A DNA stretch of 55,240 nt from Methylibium sp964622685 (GTDB taxonomy: Bacteria > Pseudomonadota > Gammaproteobacteria > Burkholderiales > Burkholderiaceae_C), in NCBI GenBank assembly GCA_964622685.1, contig CAZUUU010000005.1, forward strand, positions 1-55,240. Direction: 5' to 3'. Shown here in pieces: positions 1-9,553 of the stretch; within the stretch, counting starts at the first letter, position 1; every line of letters begins with the position of its first letter. The translations under genes and the position numbers were made by a program. Below the pieces are notes generated by a model. That model was not told the origin of the DNA. It saw only the letters and a list, made by a program, of their open reading frames with translations, and did not search any database.

Positions 1-967
<967 letters not shown>

Positions 968-1186
968 CGGTGCGGTGAGCGGCGAGGTCCGGACATCGCG
1001 GCGCGCTTGCCGCAACAGCGGCGTAGCGTACCAGCAGGACCCACCCCTGCGGTGAGCCAAGCGCGCGGTTATACCGCCCGGCCGGAACGGGCATCGGATG
1101 CCGATTGCCGAAACCCGCCCCAGCGTCCACGGGCGCGACCGGTCGAAGCCATACTCGACGGTCGCCAAGCCATCGGGAGTCCGACG

Positions 1187-1474
1187 ATGCCCCAGCCCCT
1201 CGACGTTTCCGCCTTCGACGCCGCCGTCCTGTCCCAGGGCTACGAGCAGGTGCTCGACCGGGTCTGGGCACCGCTCACGGTGCTGGACACCCACACGCAC
1301 CCGTTCGCCGCCAAGGCGATCGTGACCCAGGGCGAGATGTGGCTCACCGTCGGTGATCAGACCCGGCACCTGCTGCCCGGCGACGGATTCGAACTCGCGC
1401 GCGACGTGCCTCACTCGGAGCGCTACGGCCCCGAAGGCGCGACCTACCGGGTCGCGCGGCGCGCCGGCCTCTGA
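1187..1474 (+). CDS. Small cupin-domain protein
   Basis: A 95-residue single-domain cupin. The ATG at 1187 is preceded by GGGAG about 8 bases upstream; the longer open frame upstream has no family sense. The first cupin motif is recognisable as THTHPFAAKAIVTQGEMW and the second as LLPGDGFELARDVPHSERYG, with histidines that could bind a metal. Length and form match stand-alone AraC-type cupin proteins of unknown substrate. It is divergent from the acyl-CoA ligase and convergent with the RNA-like element to its right, whose terminator begins 19 bases after the stop. The function beyond a small-molecule or metal-binding fold is unknown. Confidence 0.75.
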   Translation: MPQPLDVSAFDAAVLSQGYEQVLDRVWAPLTVLDTHTHPFAAKAIVTQGEMWLTVGDQTRHLLPGDGFELARDVPHSERYGPEGATYRVARRAGL

Positions 1475-1492
1475 GTCGCCGAATGGAAAGAA

Positions 1493-1526
1493 AGCCCGCC
1501 CCAGTGGTCTTTCACTGTGACGGGCT
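1493..1526 (-). terminator. Rho-independent terminator of the tmRNA-like element
   Basis: On the minus strand AGCCCG and CGGGCT enclose an inner stem CAGTG/CACTG, and TTTCTTTC follows directly. It lies 9 bases after the CCA end of the RNA-like element at 1535-1691, so that element looks like a genuine transcript end. On the plus strand the hairpin lacks a T tract, so it is probably not the terminator of the cupin gene. Confidence 0.8.
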
Positions 1527-1534
1527 GTCGGGAT

Positions 1535-1691
1535 TGGTGGAGCCGGGGGAATCGAACCCCCGCGCATCGCAGCGCCAATGCGGGTATTTGGCAGCACGTG
1601 CGACGCCCGCGCGAATCCGTCGCAACGGATAGGCTGCTCAGCCGAGAAACATGAGCCCTGCTGCCAACGCCTGCCGTCGGCTCCCAGCCCC
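1535..1691 (-). ncRNA. tmRNA-like (ssrA 3'-end-like) RNA element
   Basis: The minus strand ends in a T arm GGGGG-TTCGATT-CCCCC, then CGGCTCC, the discriminator A and CCA, which is what bacterial ssrA ends look like, and a terminator follows. About 140 bases upstream GGAGCCG (1684-1678), or GGGGCTG (1691-1685, with G-U pairs), can close the acceptor stem, and TTGGCAGCA/TGCTGCCAA (1665-1657 with 1596-1588) forms a 9-bp inner stem. No tag ORF ending in ALAA-stop, no GGATTCGACG block, and no D or anticodon arms are present, so it is neither a complete tmRNA nor a tRNA. It may be a displaced 3' end left by an element that integrated at ssrA, or a shortened tmRNA-like RNA. The 3' end is firm; the 5' end is a guess. 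Confidence 0.5.
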
Positions 1692-2318
1692 GCCGGAATC
1701 GGAATCTCCAGCGGAATCAATAACTTGAGGCCCTTGCCGCACGACGCTGGTCGGCGGCACCGGCGCGCCCGCACCAGCTGGTATCCACCTGGCGTCGGCG
1801 TGACGACGCACGCAACAAGCTCCATCCTGAGAACCGACTCCCGTCGCCTCAGCGACCGGCCAGCATCCTTGCGACGTCAGCCCTGGGCTGGAACTCCACC
1901 CTCATCCGGCGCCGGCGCCACTGGCCGGGCTGCACATGCATCGAGCCCCAGCTTCATCCGGGAGCGCCATGGCATGAGGTCGGCCGCCATCGCCAGCAGC
2001 CACGAGTCGAAGTTGCCGTCGAGCGAGGATCCCAACAGCAAGGGAACCCCACTGACTGTTGCCAGCGGAGAATCGCTTCGATCAGTGACCGAATCGTCAT
2101 GCGACGCAAGCATGGAGACTTCGCAGCCCAACGAGAATCTCGAGAGACTGTCCGGATCCGCGCAGCGATCCGAACGCTCGCATCGGCCTGCAGCTTGAGG
2201 CTCTTTCGACCAGACCTCGAGAGGCTGTCCCTGGAGCCGCTGGCGATCATCAAGCTCTGTCGGGGTGCATCCGATATCGCGCTGGGGTGATCGATCTGCA
2301 GCAACATTGGAGCCATCC
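1692..2318. other. 627-bp region without a recognisable gene
   Basis: Open frames exist on both strands here, but none has a recognisable domain, a good ribosome site or the codon pattern of its neighbours, and the longest minus frame runs into the EAL gene. Base composition is slightly lower in G+C than around it. It probably holds the promoter of the tmRNA-like element, the promoter of the EAL gene, and decayed sequence. Confidence 0.5.
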
Positions 2319-4112
2319 GTGAACTCGCCGTACGCCTTGCTGACCAGCCGAACCGTGCGCGACCTGATCGAGCGTCGCCTGCTCACCGCGCACTTTCAGC
2401 CGATCGGCGACCTGCGTGACGGGAGTGTCCATGCCCACGAGGCGCTGATCCGCGGACCGGTCGGGTCTCCCTTTGCCCTTCCGGATGCCCTGTTCGCGGC
2501 GGCCGCCAAGGAGGCCTGCAGCTTCGAGCTCGAGGTCGAATGCGTCCGACGGGCGCTGGCCAGCTGGTCGGCCAGCCCGCGCAGCGGCCGCTTGTTCGTC
2601 AACTTCAGTGCCGGCGCCCTGATCCGGACGCTGACCGAACGCGGCATCGAGGCTGTCATTGCTGACGTGGCAGCCCAGGGCATTGCAGCCTCGTCGGTCG
2701 TCATCGAACTGACGGAGCACGAGCGGGTTCGCGACCCCGAGGCCCTGCACGCGGCCTGCACCGCGCTGCGGCGCTACGGCATCGGGATCGCACTGGACGA
2801 CTTCGGCGACGGGCGATCCAGCCTGCGGCTCTGGTCCGAGCTGAAGCCGGACCTCGTCAAGATCGACAAGTACTTCCTCAAGGACTTGCCACGCCACGGC
2901 GACAAGCTGCAGACCCTGCGTGCGCTGCTGCAGATCGCGGAGACCTTCGGCTCGCAACTGGTGGCCGAAGGCCTGGAGGGTGCGGAGGAACTGCGCCTGG
3001 CGCGCGATCTCGGTATCGCGTACGGGCAGGGCTGGGCGTTGGGGCGGCCCGAAGTGAGGCCGGTGACGGCCCTGCTGCCCGGCGCGCAGGCGGTCCTGAC
3101 GAGCCGGGACATTGCCGTCTTTCCGGAACTCAAGCGGGCCAGCAACAGCGGCTACACCGCGTCCCGCCTGCTGATCGCGGCACCTTCGGTGGACCCGGGC
3201 ACGACGCACGACGAGGTGTACGAGTTGCTGCGCGAGACCGACGCGCTGCATGCGCTGGCCGTGGTCGACGACGACCGGCCGGTCGCCTTGATCAACCGGG
3301 GGCAGTTCATCGCGAGCTATGCGCGGCCCTACTTCAAGGAGTTGTACGGTAGCAAGCCCTGCACGCTGTTCGCCAACCTCGCGCCGTTGACGATCGAGGT
3401 GCACACCGGGATCGAGGAGTTGACCGGTGTCCTGACGTCCGGCGACCAGCGCTACCTGACCGAGGGCTTCGTCATCACCGAGGGCGGCCGCTACCGCGGC
3501 CTGGGGACCGGCCAGCAGCTGGTCCGGGCCGTGACCGAGGCGCGCATCGAGGCCGCCCGACACGCCAATCCCTTGACCTTCCTGCCGGGCAACATCCCGA
3601 TCAGCGACCACATCGAGCGGCTGCTGGCCAGCGGCCGCGACTTTGTGGCGGGCTATGCCGACCTCAATCACTTCAAGCCCTACAACGACCACTATGGCTA
3701 CTGGCGCGGCGACGAGATGATCCGTCTGGTCGCCCGCGTGCTGGTAGCGCACTGCGACGCGCGCCGCGACTTTGTCGGGCACGTCGGCGGCGACGATTTC
3801 GTGATCCTGTTCCAGAGCGGCGACTGGCTCGAGCGCTGCGAACGCATCGTGCAGAGCTTCAACGAGAAGGCGCGGGAGCTCTTCGACCCCGAGGCGCTGG
3901 CCGCCGGCGGGATCCAAGCCGAAGACCGCCACGGCGACCTGCGCTTCCATCCCTGCACGACCCTGTGCATCGGCGCGGTACAGGTGCAGCCGGGGCGGTT
4001 CGAACACGCCGAGGACGTGGCGAGTGCCGCGGCGGCCGCCAAACGCGAGGCCAAGCACACGGGGCACGGTGTGGTCGTGCTCGACGCGCAGCCGCGGGCG
4101 ACCGGCTTCTAG
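2319..4112 (+). CDS. EAL-CBS-GGDEF cyclic-di-GMP signalling protein
   Basis: A 597-residue cytoplasmic protein without membrane segments. The start is GTG at 2319 because TTGGAG lies 7 bases before it; a GTG at 2265 lacks a ribosome site. The N-terminal EAL domain (about 20-255) has the residues needed for phosphodiesterase activity: EALIRG, NFSAGAL, ELTEHE, DDFGDGRSS, VKIDKYF and VAEGLEG. A CBS-like pair follows (about 275-405; HALAVVDDDRPVALINRG). The C-terminal GGDEF domain (about 410-590) reads GGDDF, a substitution in the signature, so it may bind nucleotide rather than make c-di-GMP. I infer mainly c-di-GMP hydrolysis tuned by the CBS and GGDDF modules. A role in exopolysaccharide or surface behaviour fits the other genes in the window but is not shown. 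Confidence 0.9.
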   Translation: MNSPYALLTSRTVRDLIERRLLTAHFQPIGDLRDGSVHAHEALIRGPVGSPFALPDALFAAAAKEACSFELEVECVRRALASWSASPRSGRLFVNFSAGALIRTLTERGIEAVIADVAAQGIAASSVVIELTEHERVRDPEALHAACTALRRYGIGIALDDFGDGRSSLRLWSELKPDLVKIDKYFLKDLPRHGDKLQTLRALLQIAETFGSQLVAEGLEGAEELRLARDLGIAYGQGWALGRPEVRPVTALLPGAQAVLTSRDIAVFPELKRASNSGYTASRLLIAAPSVDPGTTHDEVYELLRETDALHALAVVDDDRPVALINRGQFIASYARPYFKELYGSKPCTLFANLAPLTIEVHTGIEELTGVLTSGDQRYLTEGFVITEGGRYRGLGTGQQLVRAVTEARIEAARHANPLTFLPGNIPISDHIERLLASGRDFVAGYADLNHFKPYNDHYGYWRGDEMIRLVARVLVAHCDARRDFVGHVGGDDFVILFQSGDWLERCERIVQSFNEKARELFDPEALAAGGIQAEDRHGDLRFHPCTTLCIGAVQVQPGRFEHAEDVASAAAAAKREAKHTGHGVVVLDAQPRATGF

Positions 4113-4345
4113 CTCGCGACTCGGGGTCGCGTCCTCGGGATCGCATTCGGCCGCTGCGGCAAGCCTGGGCGACGGTGGTCATGGCCGCGCCGAACTGACA
4201 CCCGCTCGGCGCGTGGCCCTCTAGGTTCGTCGCACCAGATCGCTCGTGACTTCTGCACGAGCCGCCTCGCTCAGGCGCTTGCTGCCGTCCGTGCAAACCC
4301 TAAACTGCGCGCCGCTCCCATCCTCCCGCCAAAGACAAACAGATC

Positions 4346-5452
4346 ATGCGTCTGCTCGCTGTCCTCGCTCTCATTCCGCTCGCCATGCTCGGCGCTCATG
4401 CCCATGCCGCAGAGACGGCGATCGCCGGCACCGGCGCCACCTTCCCGGCCAAGGTATACCAGCAGTGGGCGGACCAGTACGCCCGCGACACCGGCGTGAA
4501 GGTGAGCTACCTCCCGACCGGGTCTTCGGCCGGCGTGAAGCAGATCGTCGCGCAGGCCGTCGACTTCGGCGCCACCGACGTGCCCCTGCGCGCTGCCGAT
4601 CTCGAGAAGCACCAGCTGTTCCAGTTTCCGACCCTCGTCGGCGGCGTCGTCCCGGTGGTGAACCTGCCAGGCGTCCCATCGGCCACGCTGCGCCTCACCA
4701 GCGAAGTGCTGGCGGCCATCTTCAGCGGTCGCATCGAGCGATGGAACGATCGCGCCGTCGTCGCCTTGAATCCCGGACTGGCGCTGCCTGACTTGCGGAT
4801 CACCCGCGTCGTGCGTGCCGACGGATCCGGCACGACCGAGGTCTTCGTGTCCTACCTCAAGCAGTCCGCGGCGGCGGCGGCCGCCCCGATCGAAGCGCAG
4901 GGGGGCCGCGCCAAGTGGCCCGGCACGACCGTGGCGGCGGAGGGCTCGAGCAAACTGGCCCAGGCCGTCAAGGCCACCCCTGGGGCGATCGGCTACATCT
5001 CGTCGGACTACGTGGTCCGCGACGGCCTGATGGCCGCGAGCCTGCAGAACCGCAGGGGCGAATGGATCGCCCCCAGCCTCGACGCCTACCGGGCGACCAT
5101 CCGCGCCGGCGCGCTGTTCAAGGCCAGCCTGGACGCGACGCCCTTGATCGACATCGACGGCGTCGGGGCGTGGCCCATCGTCACCGCAACCTACATCGTG
5201 GTGCCGCGGGCTCCGGCTTCCATCGATCGCGCTGGGCGCACGCTGAACTTCTTCTACCGGTCCTTCCTGCTCGGTGACCAGGCCGTGGCCGGAACCGGCT
5301 TCGCGCCCTTGCCCGTGGTAACCCAGGCACGCATCGTTGCACTGCTCTCCGGATTCCGCACCCCGGACGGCCGACAAGTGCCCGTGATGGGTGATGCCGC
5401 CAAGACGACCATGCGCGTTGCGGCGGCCGGTATCGACGGCGCGCCCGACTGA
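4346..5452 (+). CDS. pstS: Phosphate ABC transporter substrate-binding protein PstS
   Basis: Periplasmic phosphate-binding protein of 368 residues with a Sec signal peptide (MRLLAVLALIPLAMLGAHAHA, cut at about 21). Phosphate-site segments are GTGATFPAKVYQQW, PTGSSAGVKQI, VDFGATDVPL and RADGSGTTEVF, in the order known for PstS. The length is normal. The usual pstCAB-phoU genes do not follow; the next gene is an unrelated small protein, so this copy is an orphan here and its permease must be elsewhere. I found no convincing Pho box in the 230 bases upstream. A more distant PstS-like secreted protein is encoded at 32060-33433. Confidence 0.92.
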   Translation: MRLLAVLALIPLAMLGAHAHAAETAIAGTGATFPAKVYQQWADQYARDTGVKVSYLPTGSSAGVKQIVAQAVDFGATDVPLRAADLEKHQLFQFPTLVGGVVPVVNLPGVPSATLRLTSEVLAAIFSGRIERWNDRAVVALNPGLALPDLRITRVVRADGSGTTEVFVSYLKQSAAAAAAPIEAQGGRAKWPGTTVAAEGSSKLAQAVKATPGAIGYISSDYVVRDGLMAASLQNRRGEWIAPSLDAYRATIRAGALFKASLDATPLIDIDGVGAWPIVTATYIVVPRAPASIDRAGRTLNFFYRSFLLGDQAVAGTGFAPLPVVTQARIVALLSGFRTPDGRQVPVMGDAAKTTMRVAAAGIDGAPD

Positions 5453-5585
5453 ATGACGTGGACCGGGCTGCGGCTTCGGAGGTGGGGCCGGCTGCGCCGG
5501 TGAGCCGAGGCGCCCCCTTCAGATCCTTTGGCAATGCAGCCGACGCGTACCATCCGTCGGAAAGGAACTCCTCACGACCCACGCC

Positions 5586-5912
5586 ATGCGGACCAAGACT
5601 GCCTTCCTCGTTGCCGTCGCAGGGACGGCGCTGCTCTCCCACGCGGCGATCGCCGATGACGCGATGCGCCCGCACGACGGCAAGCGCTGGTGGCGCGGCG
5701 AGATGCGACAAGACTTCTGGGATGGCCCCTGCGAGGTGAAGATCGAGTCCAAGCGTGGCGAGTACAAGCGCGAGGTCAAGTGCAAGGACGGGGTCGGTGC
5801 CACTTGGCGCGGTGAATGGACAACGGAGTTTGCCGACGGTCCGTGCCGGATCAAGCAGGAAGCGAAGCGCGACGAGTTCAAGGAAGAGATCAAGTGCGAG
5901 GGACGCAAGTAG
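5586..5912 (+). CDS. Small secreted protein with an internal duplication
   Basis: A 108-residue protein with a signal peptide (MRTKTAFLVAVAGTALLSHAAIA). The mature part consists of two copies of about 30 residues: WWRGEMRQDFWDGPCEVK...KREVKC and WRGEWTTEFADGPCRIK...KEEIKC. The spacing of DGPC and KC is conserved between the copies, so each repeat could close one disulfide. It is highly charged. I do not recognise the family. It follows pstS by 133 bases on the same strand and may have its own promoter. It is probably periplasmic; the role is unknown. Confidence 0.7.
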   Translation: MRTKTAFLVAVAGTALLSHAAIADDAMRPHDGKRWWRGEMRQDFWDGPCEVKIESKRGEYKREVKCKDGVGATWRGEWTTEFADGPCRIKQEAKRDEFKEEIKCEGRK

Positions 5913-6105
5913 CAGTCGGCAGCCACGCCTCCGGGTAATCGCCGACCAGCTGGCAGCCGCAGTTCTTCAGCTCGCGCGTTGCCGAGCACGTGTGTCTGCC
6001 CGCACGGGCAAGGGCTGCATCACGGCACCCGCAGGCCGTGCCGCCGGCCGCGCGACACCCGTGGCCTACACGTCGCACTCGCGACCACGCACTCGAATCA
6101 CGGCC

Positions 6106-6456
6106 TCACGGCCTGACAGGAACGAATCCAGCCTCGGTGGGCGACACCACGGATACGAAGATCAGTGGCGCGTCTCTGTGGTTGCAGACTCCATGAACCG
6201 CGCCTGCGGGCGCAACGACGATGTCGCCGGCCGCAATCGTTCGCCCTGTTCCCGCCTGGTCGACCCGATACGAGCCGGTGCCGGCGATGATCGTCCAGGT
6301 GTCTTGGCCATCAGGGTGCACATGAGGCGCAATGCACTGACCCGGTGCGACATGCCAAGCCACGATCGATGCGTGAGGCGTTTCAACCACGATGGAGCGG
6401 ATCGGCTCCCCTTCGGAAGGTCGAAGATGATGGTGCAAGGAGAAGATTCGGTCGGG
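6106..6456 (-). CDS. Cupin-domain protein
   Basis: A 116-residue cupin when read from the ATG at 6456 (MPDRIFSLHHHLRPSEGEP). An upstream ATG at 6582 would add 42 residues without family sense. Motif 1 is APHVHPDGQDTWTIIAGTG and motif 2 is AAGDIVVAPAGAVHGVCN, giving the usual His/His/Glu-like metal site partly replaced by Asp or Gln. The domain is typical of small sensor or detoxification cupins. No operon partner is present: the gene to its left is convergent and the one to its right divergent. The substrate is not predictable. Confidence 0.75.
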   Translation of the reverse strand, partial: PDRIFSLHHHLRPSEGEPIRSIVVETPHASIVAWHVAPGQCIAPHVHPDGQDTWTIIAGTGSYRVDQAGTGRTIAAGDIVVAPAGAVHGVCNHRDAPLIFVSVVSPTEAGFVPVRP

Positions 6457-6741
6457 CATCACGACGGTTTCCAGGACATCGCCACCGGCCCCGATGCAAG
6501 AGCAATGCCGCGTCCCGGCCTCGACATGACGGCAGTCCGAAATCGGGACCGTGGGCATCAATCGCGCGACGGTAGCTCGCACCTCGTGTCAGCGAACATG
6601 GATGAACCGCGTCGGCCAAGCCGTTCGCACCTGCATGACCGTTCGATGACACTGCCGTCGCCGCCATGATCTGATCGACGCCTGCGTCATTCACGCTGAT
6701 CGCTTCACCGCCTAGGATTGCCGCTAAGGGAGGAGGCGTCG

Positions 6742-6975
6742 ATGAAATGGTCTCTACGACTGGTCGCGGTGAGCTTCTCGGCGCTGCTGGTGGCATGGCT
6801 GTACTGGGACCTGCGACGCAGCGCCGATGCGCACAGTGCCTGTGCGGCTCGTGGCGGCATGCTGATCGGCGATGCGCTGCGAAGCGGGTGTGTCGTGCCT
6901 GCTCGGGTCGACGCGGAACGCGGCGCCACCGGTGGATCTCAATCAATTCTCGGATGGACGTCCGCGGACGGCTGA
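6742..6975 (+). CDS. Small membrane-anchored protein
   Basis: A 77-residue protein starting at the ATG at 6742, which has GGAGG 5 bases upstream; an in-frame ATG at 6718 lacks a ribosome site. One hydrophobic segment (LRLVAVSFSALLVAWLYW, residues 5-22) is followed by a short outward part with two cysteines (SACAARGGMLIGDALRSGCV) that could form a disulfide. It looks like a single-pass inner-membrane protein with a small periplasmic loop. No family is recognised. It is convergent with galE. Confidence 0.6.
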   Translation: MKWSLRLVAVSFSALLVAWLYWDLRRSADAHSACAARGGMLIGDALRSGCVVPARVDAERGATGGSQSILGWTSADG

Positions 6976-7013
6976 CGTCTGCTGGTGGACGAACACGGAC
7001 AGAACCGGAGCGC

Positions 7014-8123
7014 TCACCCAGCTTCGGCCGTCGCGGCGCAGGCAGCGCCGGGCGAAGCCAGATCGGCGTTCAACTTCGTCTGCCACCGCCAGCCGTCCAC
7101 GCACATCTGGCGCACGTCCCGCCGGGCCCGCCAAGCGATCAGACGCTCCGCCCGTGATGCATCCGCCCAGCACATGGCGACGTCGCCAGGGCGTCGAGCC
7201 ACGAGCTCGTAGGGGACCCGGCAGGCGCATGCCCGCTCGAATGCGTCGACCATCTCGAGCACCGACACCCCACGGCCCGTTCCCAGGTTGAGCGTCAGCA
7301 TGCCGTCGGCGCGTTGCAGCGCGGCCAGTGCGGCGACGTGTCCTTCCGCCAGGTCCATGACGTGAATGTAGTCGCGGATTCCTGAGCCGTCGGGGGTCGG
7401 GTAGTCGGATCCGAAGACGCGCAGCACGGGCCGCAGGCCGGCCGCCACTTGCATCAGGTAGGGCATCAGATTGCTGGGAACGCCCGAGGGCTGTTCGCCG
7501 ATGAGTCCGCTTTCGTGTGCACCGACCGGATTGAAGTACCGCAGCCGGGCGATACGCCAGTACGGCTCGGCATCGACCAGGTCGGCCAGCACCTGCTCGC
7601 ACATCAGCTTGGTCCGCCCGTACGGGCTGGCCGCATTCAGAGGAGCGCTCTCGCGGATAGGGACGGTCTCGGCAGCTCCGTACACGGCCGCCGACGACGA
7701 GAAGACCAGCGTGCGAACGTCGGCGTGCCGCATTGCCTCGAGGAGTCGCAGCAGACCCACGAGGTTGTTCTCGTAGTACTGCAGCGGGTTCAGTACGGAC
7801 TCTTCGACCGCCTTCAATGCGGCGAAGTGAATCACGGCGGATATGCGATAGCGGTCGAAGACTCTGCGCAACGCGTCGGCGTCCCTGACGTCACCGCAAA
7901 CCAGCTCCAGACCGGGCCCGCACAAGGCCGCCAGGGCGCCCATCACCGACGGCTGACTGTTGCTGAAGTTGTCGAGAACGACCAGGTCATGTCCGGCCTG
8001 CGCCAACGCGACGCAGGTGTGGGAGCCGATGAACCCGGCACCGCCCGTCACCAGCACGGTGGGACGACGCACGGCGGTCACGGGCCCTGCGCCCCCCGTG
8101 AACACCCCGCTCACAGGCGCCAT
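7014..8123 (-). CDS. galE: UDP-glucose 4-epimerase
   Basis: NAD-dependent short-chain dehydrogenase that interconverts UDP-glucose and UDP-galactose (or their N-acetyl forms). Seen: the Rossmann motif TGGAGFIGS, FSSSAAVYG, catalytic SPYGRTK (YxxxK), RYFNPVGAH, and the GalE signature DGSGIRDYIHVMDLA. From the ATG at 8123 the protein is 369 residues, with a short N-terminal extension and an extra C-terminal tail of about 20 residues. A GTG at 8081 with a G-rich stretch ahead of it is the alternative start. The gene overlaps the end of the dehydrogenase gene by 13 bases and is the last gene of the sugar-nucleotide operon. Confidence 0.92.
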   Translation of the reverse strand: MAPVSGVFTGGAGPVTAVRRPTVLVTGGAGFIGSHTCVALAQAGHDLVVLDNFSNSQPSVMGALAALCGPGLELVCGDVRDADALRRVFDRYRISAVIHFAALKAVEESVLNPLQYYENNLVGLLRLLEAMRHADVRTLVFSSSAAVYGAAETVPIRESAPLNAASPYGRTKLMCEQVLADLVDAEPYWRIARLRYFNPVGAHESGLIGEQPSGVPSNLMPYLMQVAAGLRPVLRVFGSDYPTPDGSGIRDYIHVMDLAEGHVAALAALQRADGMLTLNLGTGRGVSVLEMVDAFERACACRVPYELVARRPGDVAMCWADASRAERLIAWRARRDVRQMCVDGWRWQTKLNADLASPGAACAATAEAG

Positions 8124-9553
8124 ACCGTGATGCCGGCGGCTCGCAGGGTCTGCGCATCGCCCTTGCCCTTGACATCCGAATACACGGCCCCAGGGAGCAG
8201 CTTCTCCAGGCATTCGTCCGGCGTCCGGTTCACCAGCTCGTCGTGCGCCACGGCCGCGACCATGGCCCCGGCCCGCGGCAGAAGGTCCCAGTCCACCAGT
8301 TCGACGCCGTACTCGTGGCGCGCTTCGGCCGGCAGGGCAACGGGATCGTGCACGTGCACGATGACGCCGTAGCTTTCCAGCTCGAGGATCAGATCGACGA
8401 CCTTCGAGTTGCGCAGGTCCGAGCAGTTCTCCTTGAACGTCAGACCCAGCACGATGACGTCAGCCCCCTTGACCTGGATGCCGGCCTGGATCATCGCCTT
8501 CACGGTCTGCTCGGCGACGTACTTCCCCATCAGATCGTTGATGCGTCGTCCGGCCAGGATCACCTGCGGGTGGTGCCCCACCATCTCGGCCTTGTGGGTC
8601 AGGTAGTAGGGATCGACGCCGATGCAATGCCCGCCCACGAGGCCGGGGCGGAACGGCAGGAAGTTCCACTTCGTGCCGGCCGCCTCGAGCACCTCCAGGG
8701 TGTCGATGCCGAGCCGATGGAAGATCAGGGACAGCTCGTTCACGAGTGCGATGTTGAGGTCGCGCTGCGTGTTCTCGATGACCTTGGCGGCTTCGGCCAC
8801 CCGGATGCTGCTGGCCCGATGCACGCCCGCGCGGACGATGCTCGAGTAGGCCTGATCAAGCAGGTCCAGCGTGCGTGGCGTGTCGCCGGCGACGATCTTC
8901 ACGATCGTCGCCAGCGTGTTGACCTTGTCGCCGGGATTGATCCGTTCCGGCGAGTACCCGACGAAGAAGTCGCGCTTCCATACCCAGCCGGCGCTGCGCT
9001 CGATCTCCGGGATGCAGATCTCCTCGGTGGCGCCCGGGTAGACCGTGGACTCGTAGACGACGGTCGCGCCGCGCTTGAGGTGCCGGCCCACGATCTGGCT
9101 CGCCACGACCAGCGGGCCGAGGTCCGGCGTGTGGGCCTGGTCCACCGGCGTGGGAACCGCGATCACCACCAGATCGGCCTGCCTCAGTCGATCGGCGTCG
9201 GTGGTGAACTCGATCCGGTCGGCCGCGCGCATCTCGTCGCGATCCAGGCCACCGGTCGGGTCCTGCCCGTCGCGATAGGCGCGGATCTTGTCCTTCGAGA
9301 TGTCGAAGCCGATCGTCGGACGCCGCTTGCCGAACTCCACCGCCAGCGGCAGTCCGACATAGCCGAGCCCGACCACCGCGACGGTCCCGATGTCCGGCAC
9401 CGGCGCAACGCGCTCGGCACCCGTCTCGACGAGCAGCAGCCCGCCGCTGCGACTGCGACGATCGAGCTCCGGCGTGTCCTCGAGGCCGCGTGGAGCCGGC
9501 CCCTCCAGCACAACCTGTCCTTCCCGAACCCCGGCCAGGTCGCGGCGCATCAT
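8111..9553 (-). CDS. UDP-N-acetylhexosamine 6-dehydrogenase (TviB/WbpA/WecC family)
   Basis: NAD-dependent dehydrogenase that oxidises the C6 of a UDP-HexNAc twice to a uronic acid. Seen: GLGYVGLPLAVEFG (NAD-binding), FFVGYSPERINPGD, AAKVIENTQRDLNIALVNEL with the catalytic lysine, and GLVGGHCIGVDPYYLTHKAE with the catalytic cysteine. The start is put at the ATG at 9553, which overlaps the wecB stop as ATGA; this leaves about 50 residues before the Rossmann fold, longer than usual, so a later start is possible. With wecB next door, UDP-ManNAcA is a plausible product, but sequence details look like the TviB branch (UDP-GlcNAcA or UDP-GalNAcA). Middle gene of three in the operon. Confidence 0.9.
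   Translation of the reverse strand: MMRRDLAGVREGQVVLEGPAPRGLEDTPELDRRSRSGGLLLVETGAERVAPVPDIGTVAVVGLGYVGLPLAVEFGKRRPTIGFDISKDKIRAYRDGQDPTGGLDRDEMRAADRIEFTTDADRLRQADLVVIAVPTPVDQAHTPDLGPLVVASQIVGRHLKRGATVVYESTVYPGATEEICIPEIERSAGWVWKRDFFVGYSPERINPGDKVNTLATIVKIVAGDTPRTLDLLDQAYSSIVRAGVHRASSIRVAEAAKVIENTQRDLNIALVNELSLIFHRLGIDTLEVLEAAGTKWNFLPFRPGLVGGHCIGVDPYYLTHKAEMVGHHPQVILAGRRINDLMGKYVAEQTVKAMIQAGIQVKGADVIVLGLTFKENCSDLRNSKVVDLILELESYGVIVHVHDPVALPAEARHEYGVELVDWDLLPRAGAMVAAVAHDELVNRTPDECLEKLLPGAVYSDVKGKGDAQTLRAAGITVWRL

Noticed and set aside
1535..1640. A normal tRNA gene (Leu/Ser class) at the TTCGATT arm
   Set aside because: No D arm or anticodon arm lies at the required distance upstream; the pairing 5' strand is 140-150 bases away.
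1877..2386. 169-residue minus-strand frame upstream of and into the EAL gene
   Set aside because: It overlaps a well-supported gene, has no domain or signal, and its start lies inside the EAL coding region.
5890..6078. 62-residue cysteine-rich minus-strand frame
   Set aside because: It overlaps the end of the small duplicated protein, has no ribosome site, and matches no pattern I know; the cysteines alone are weak evidence.
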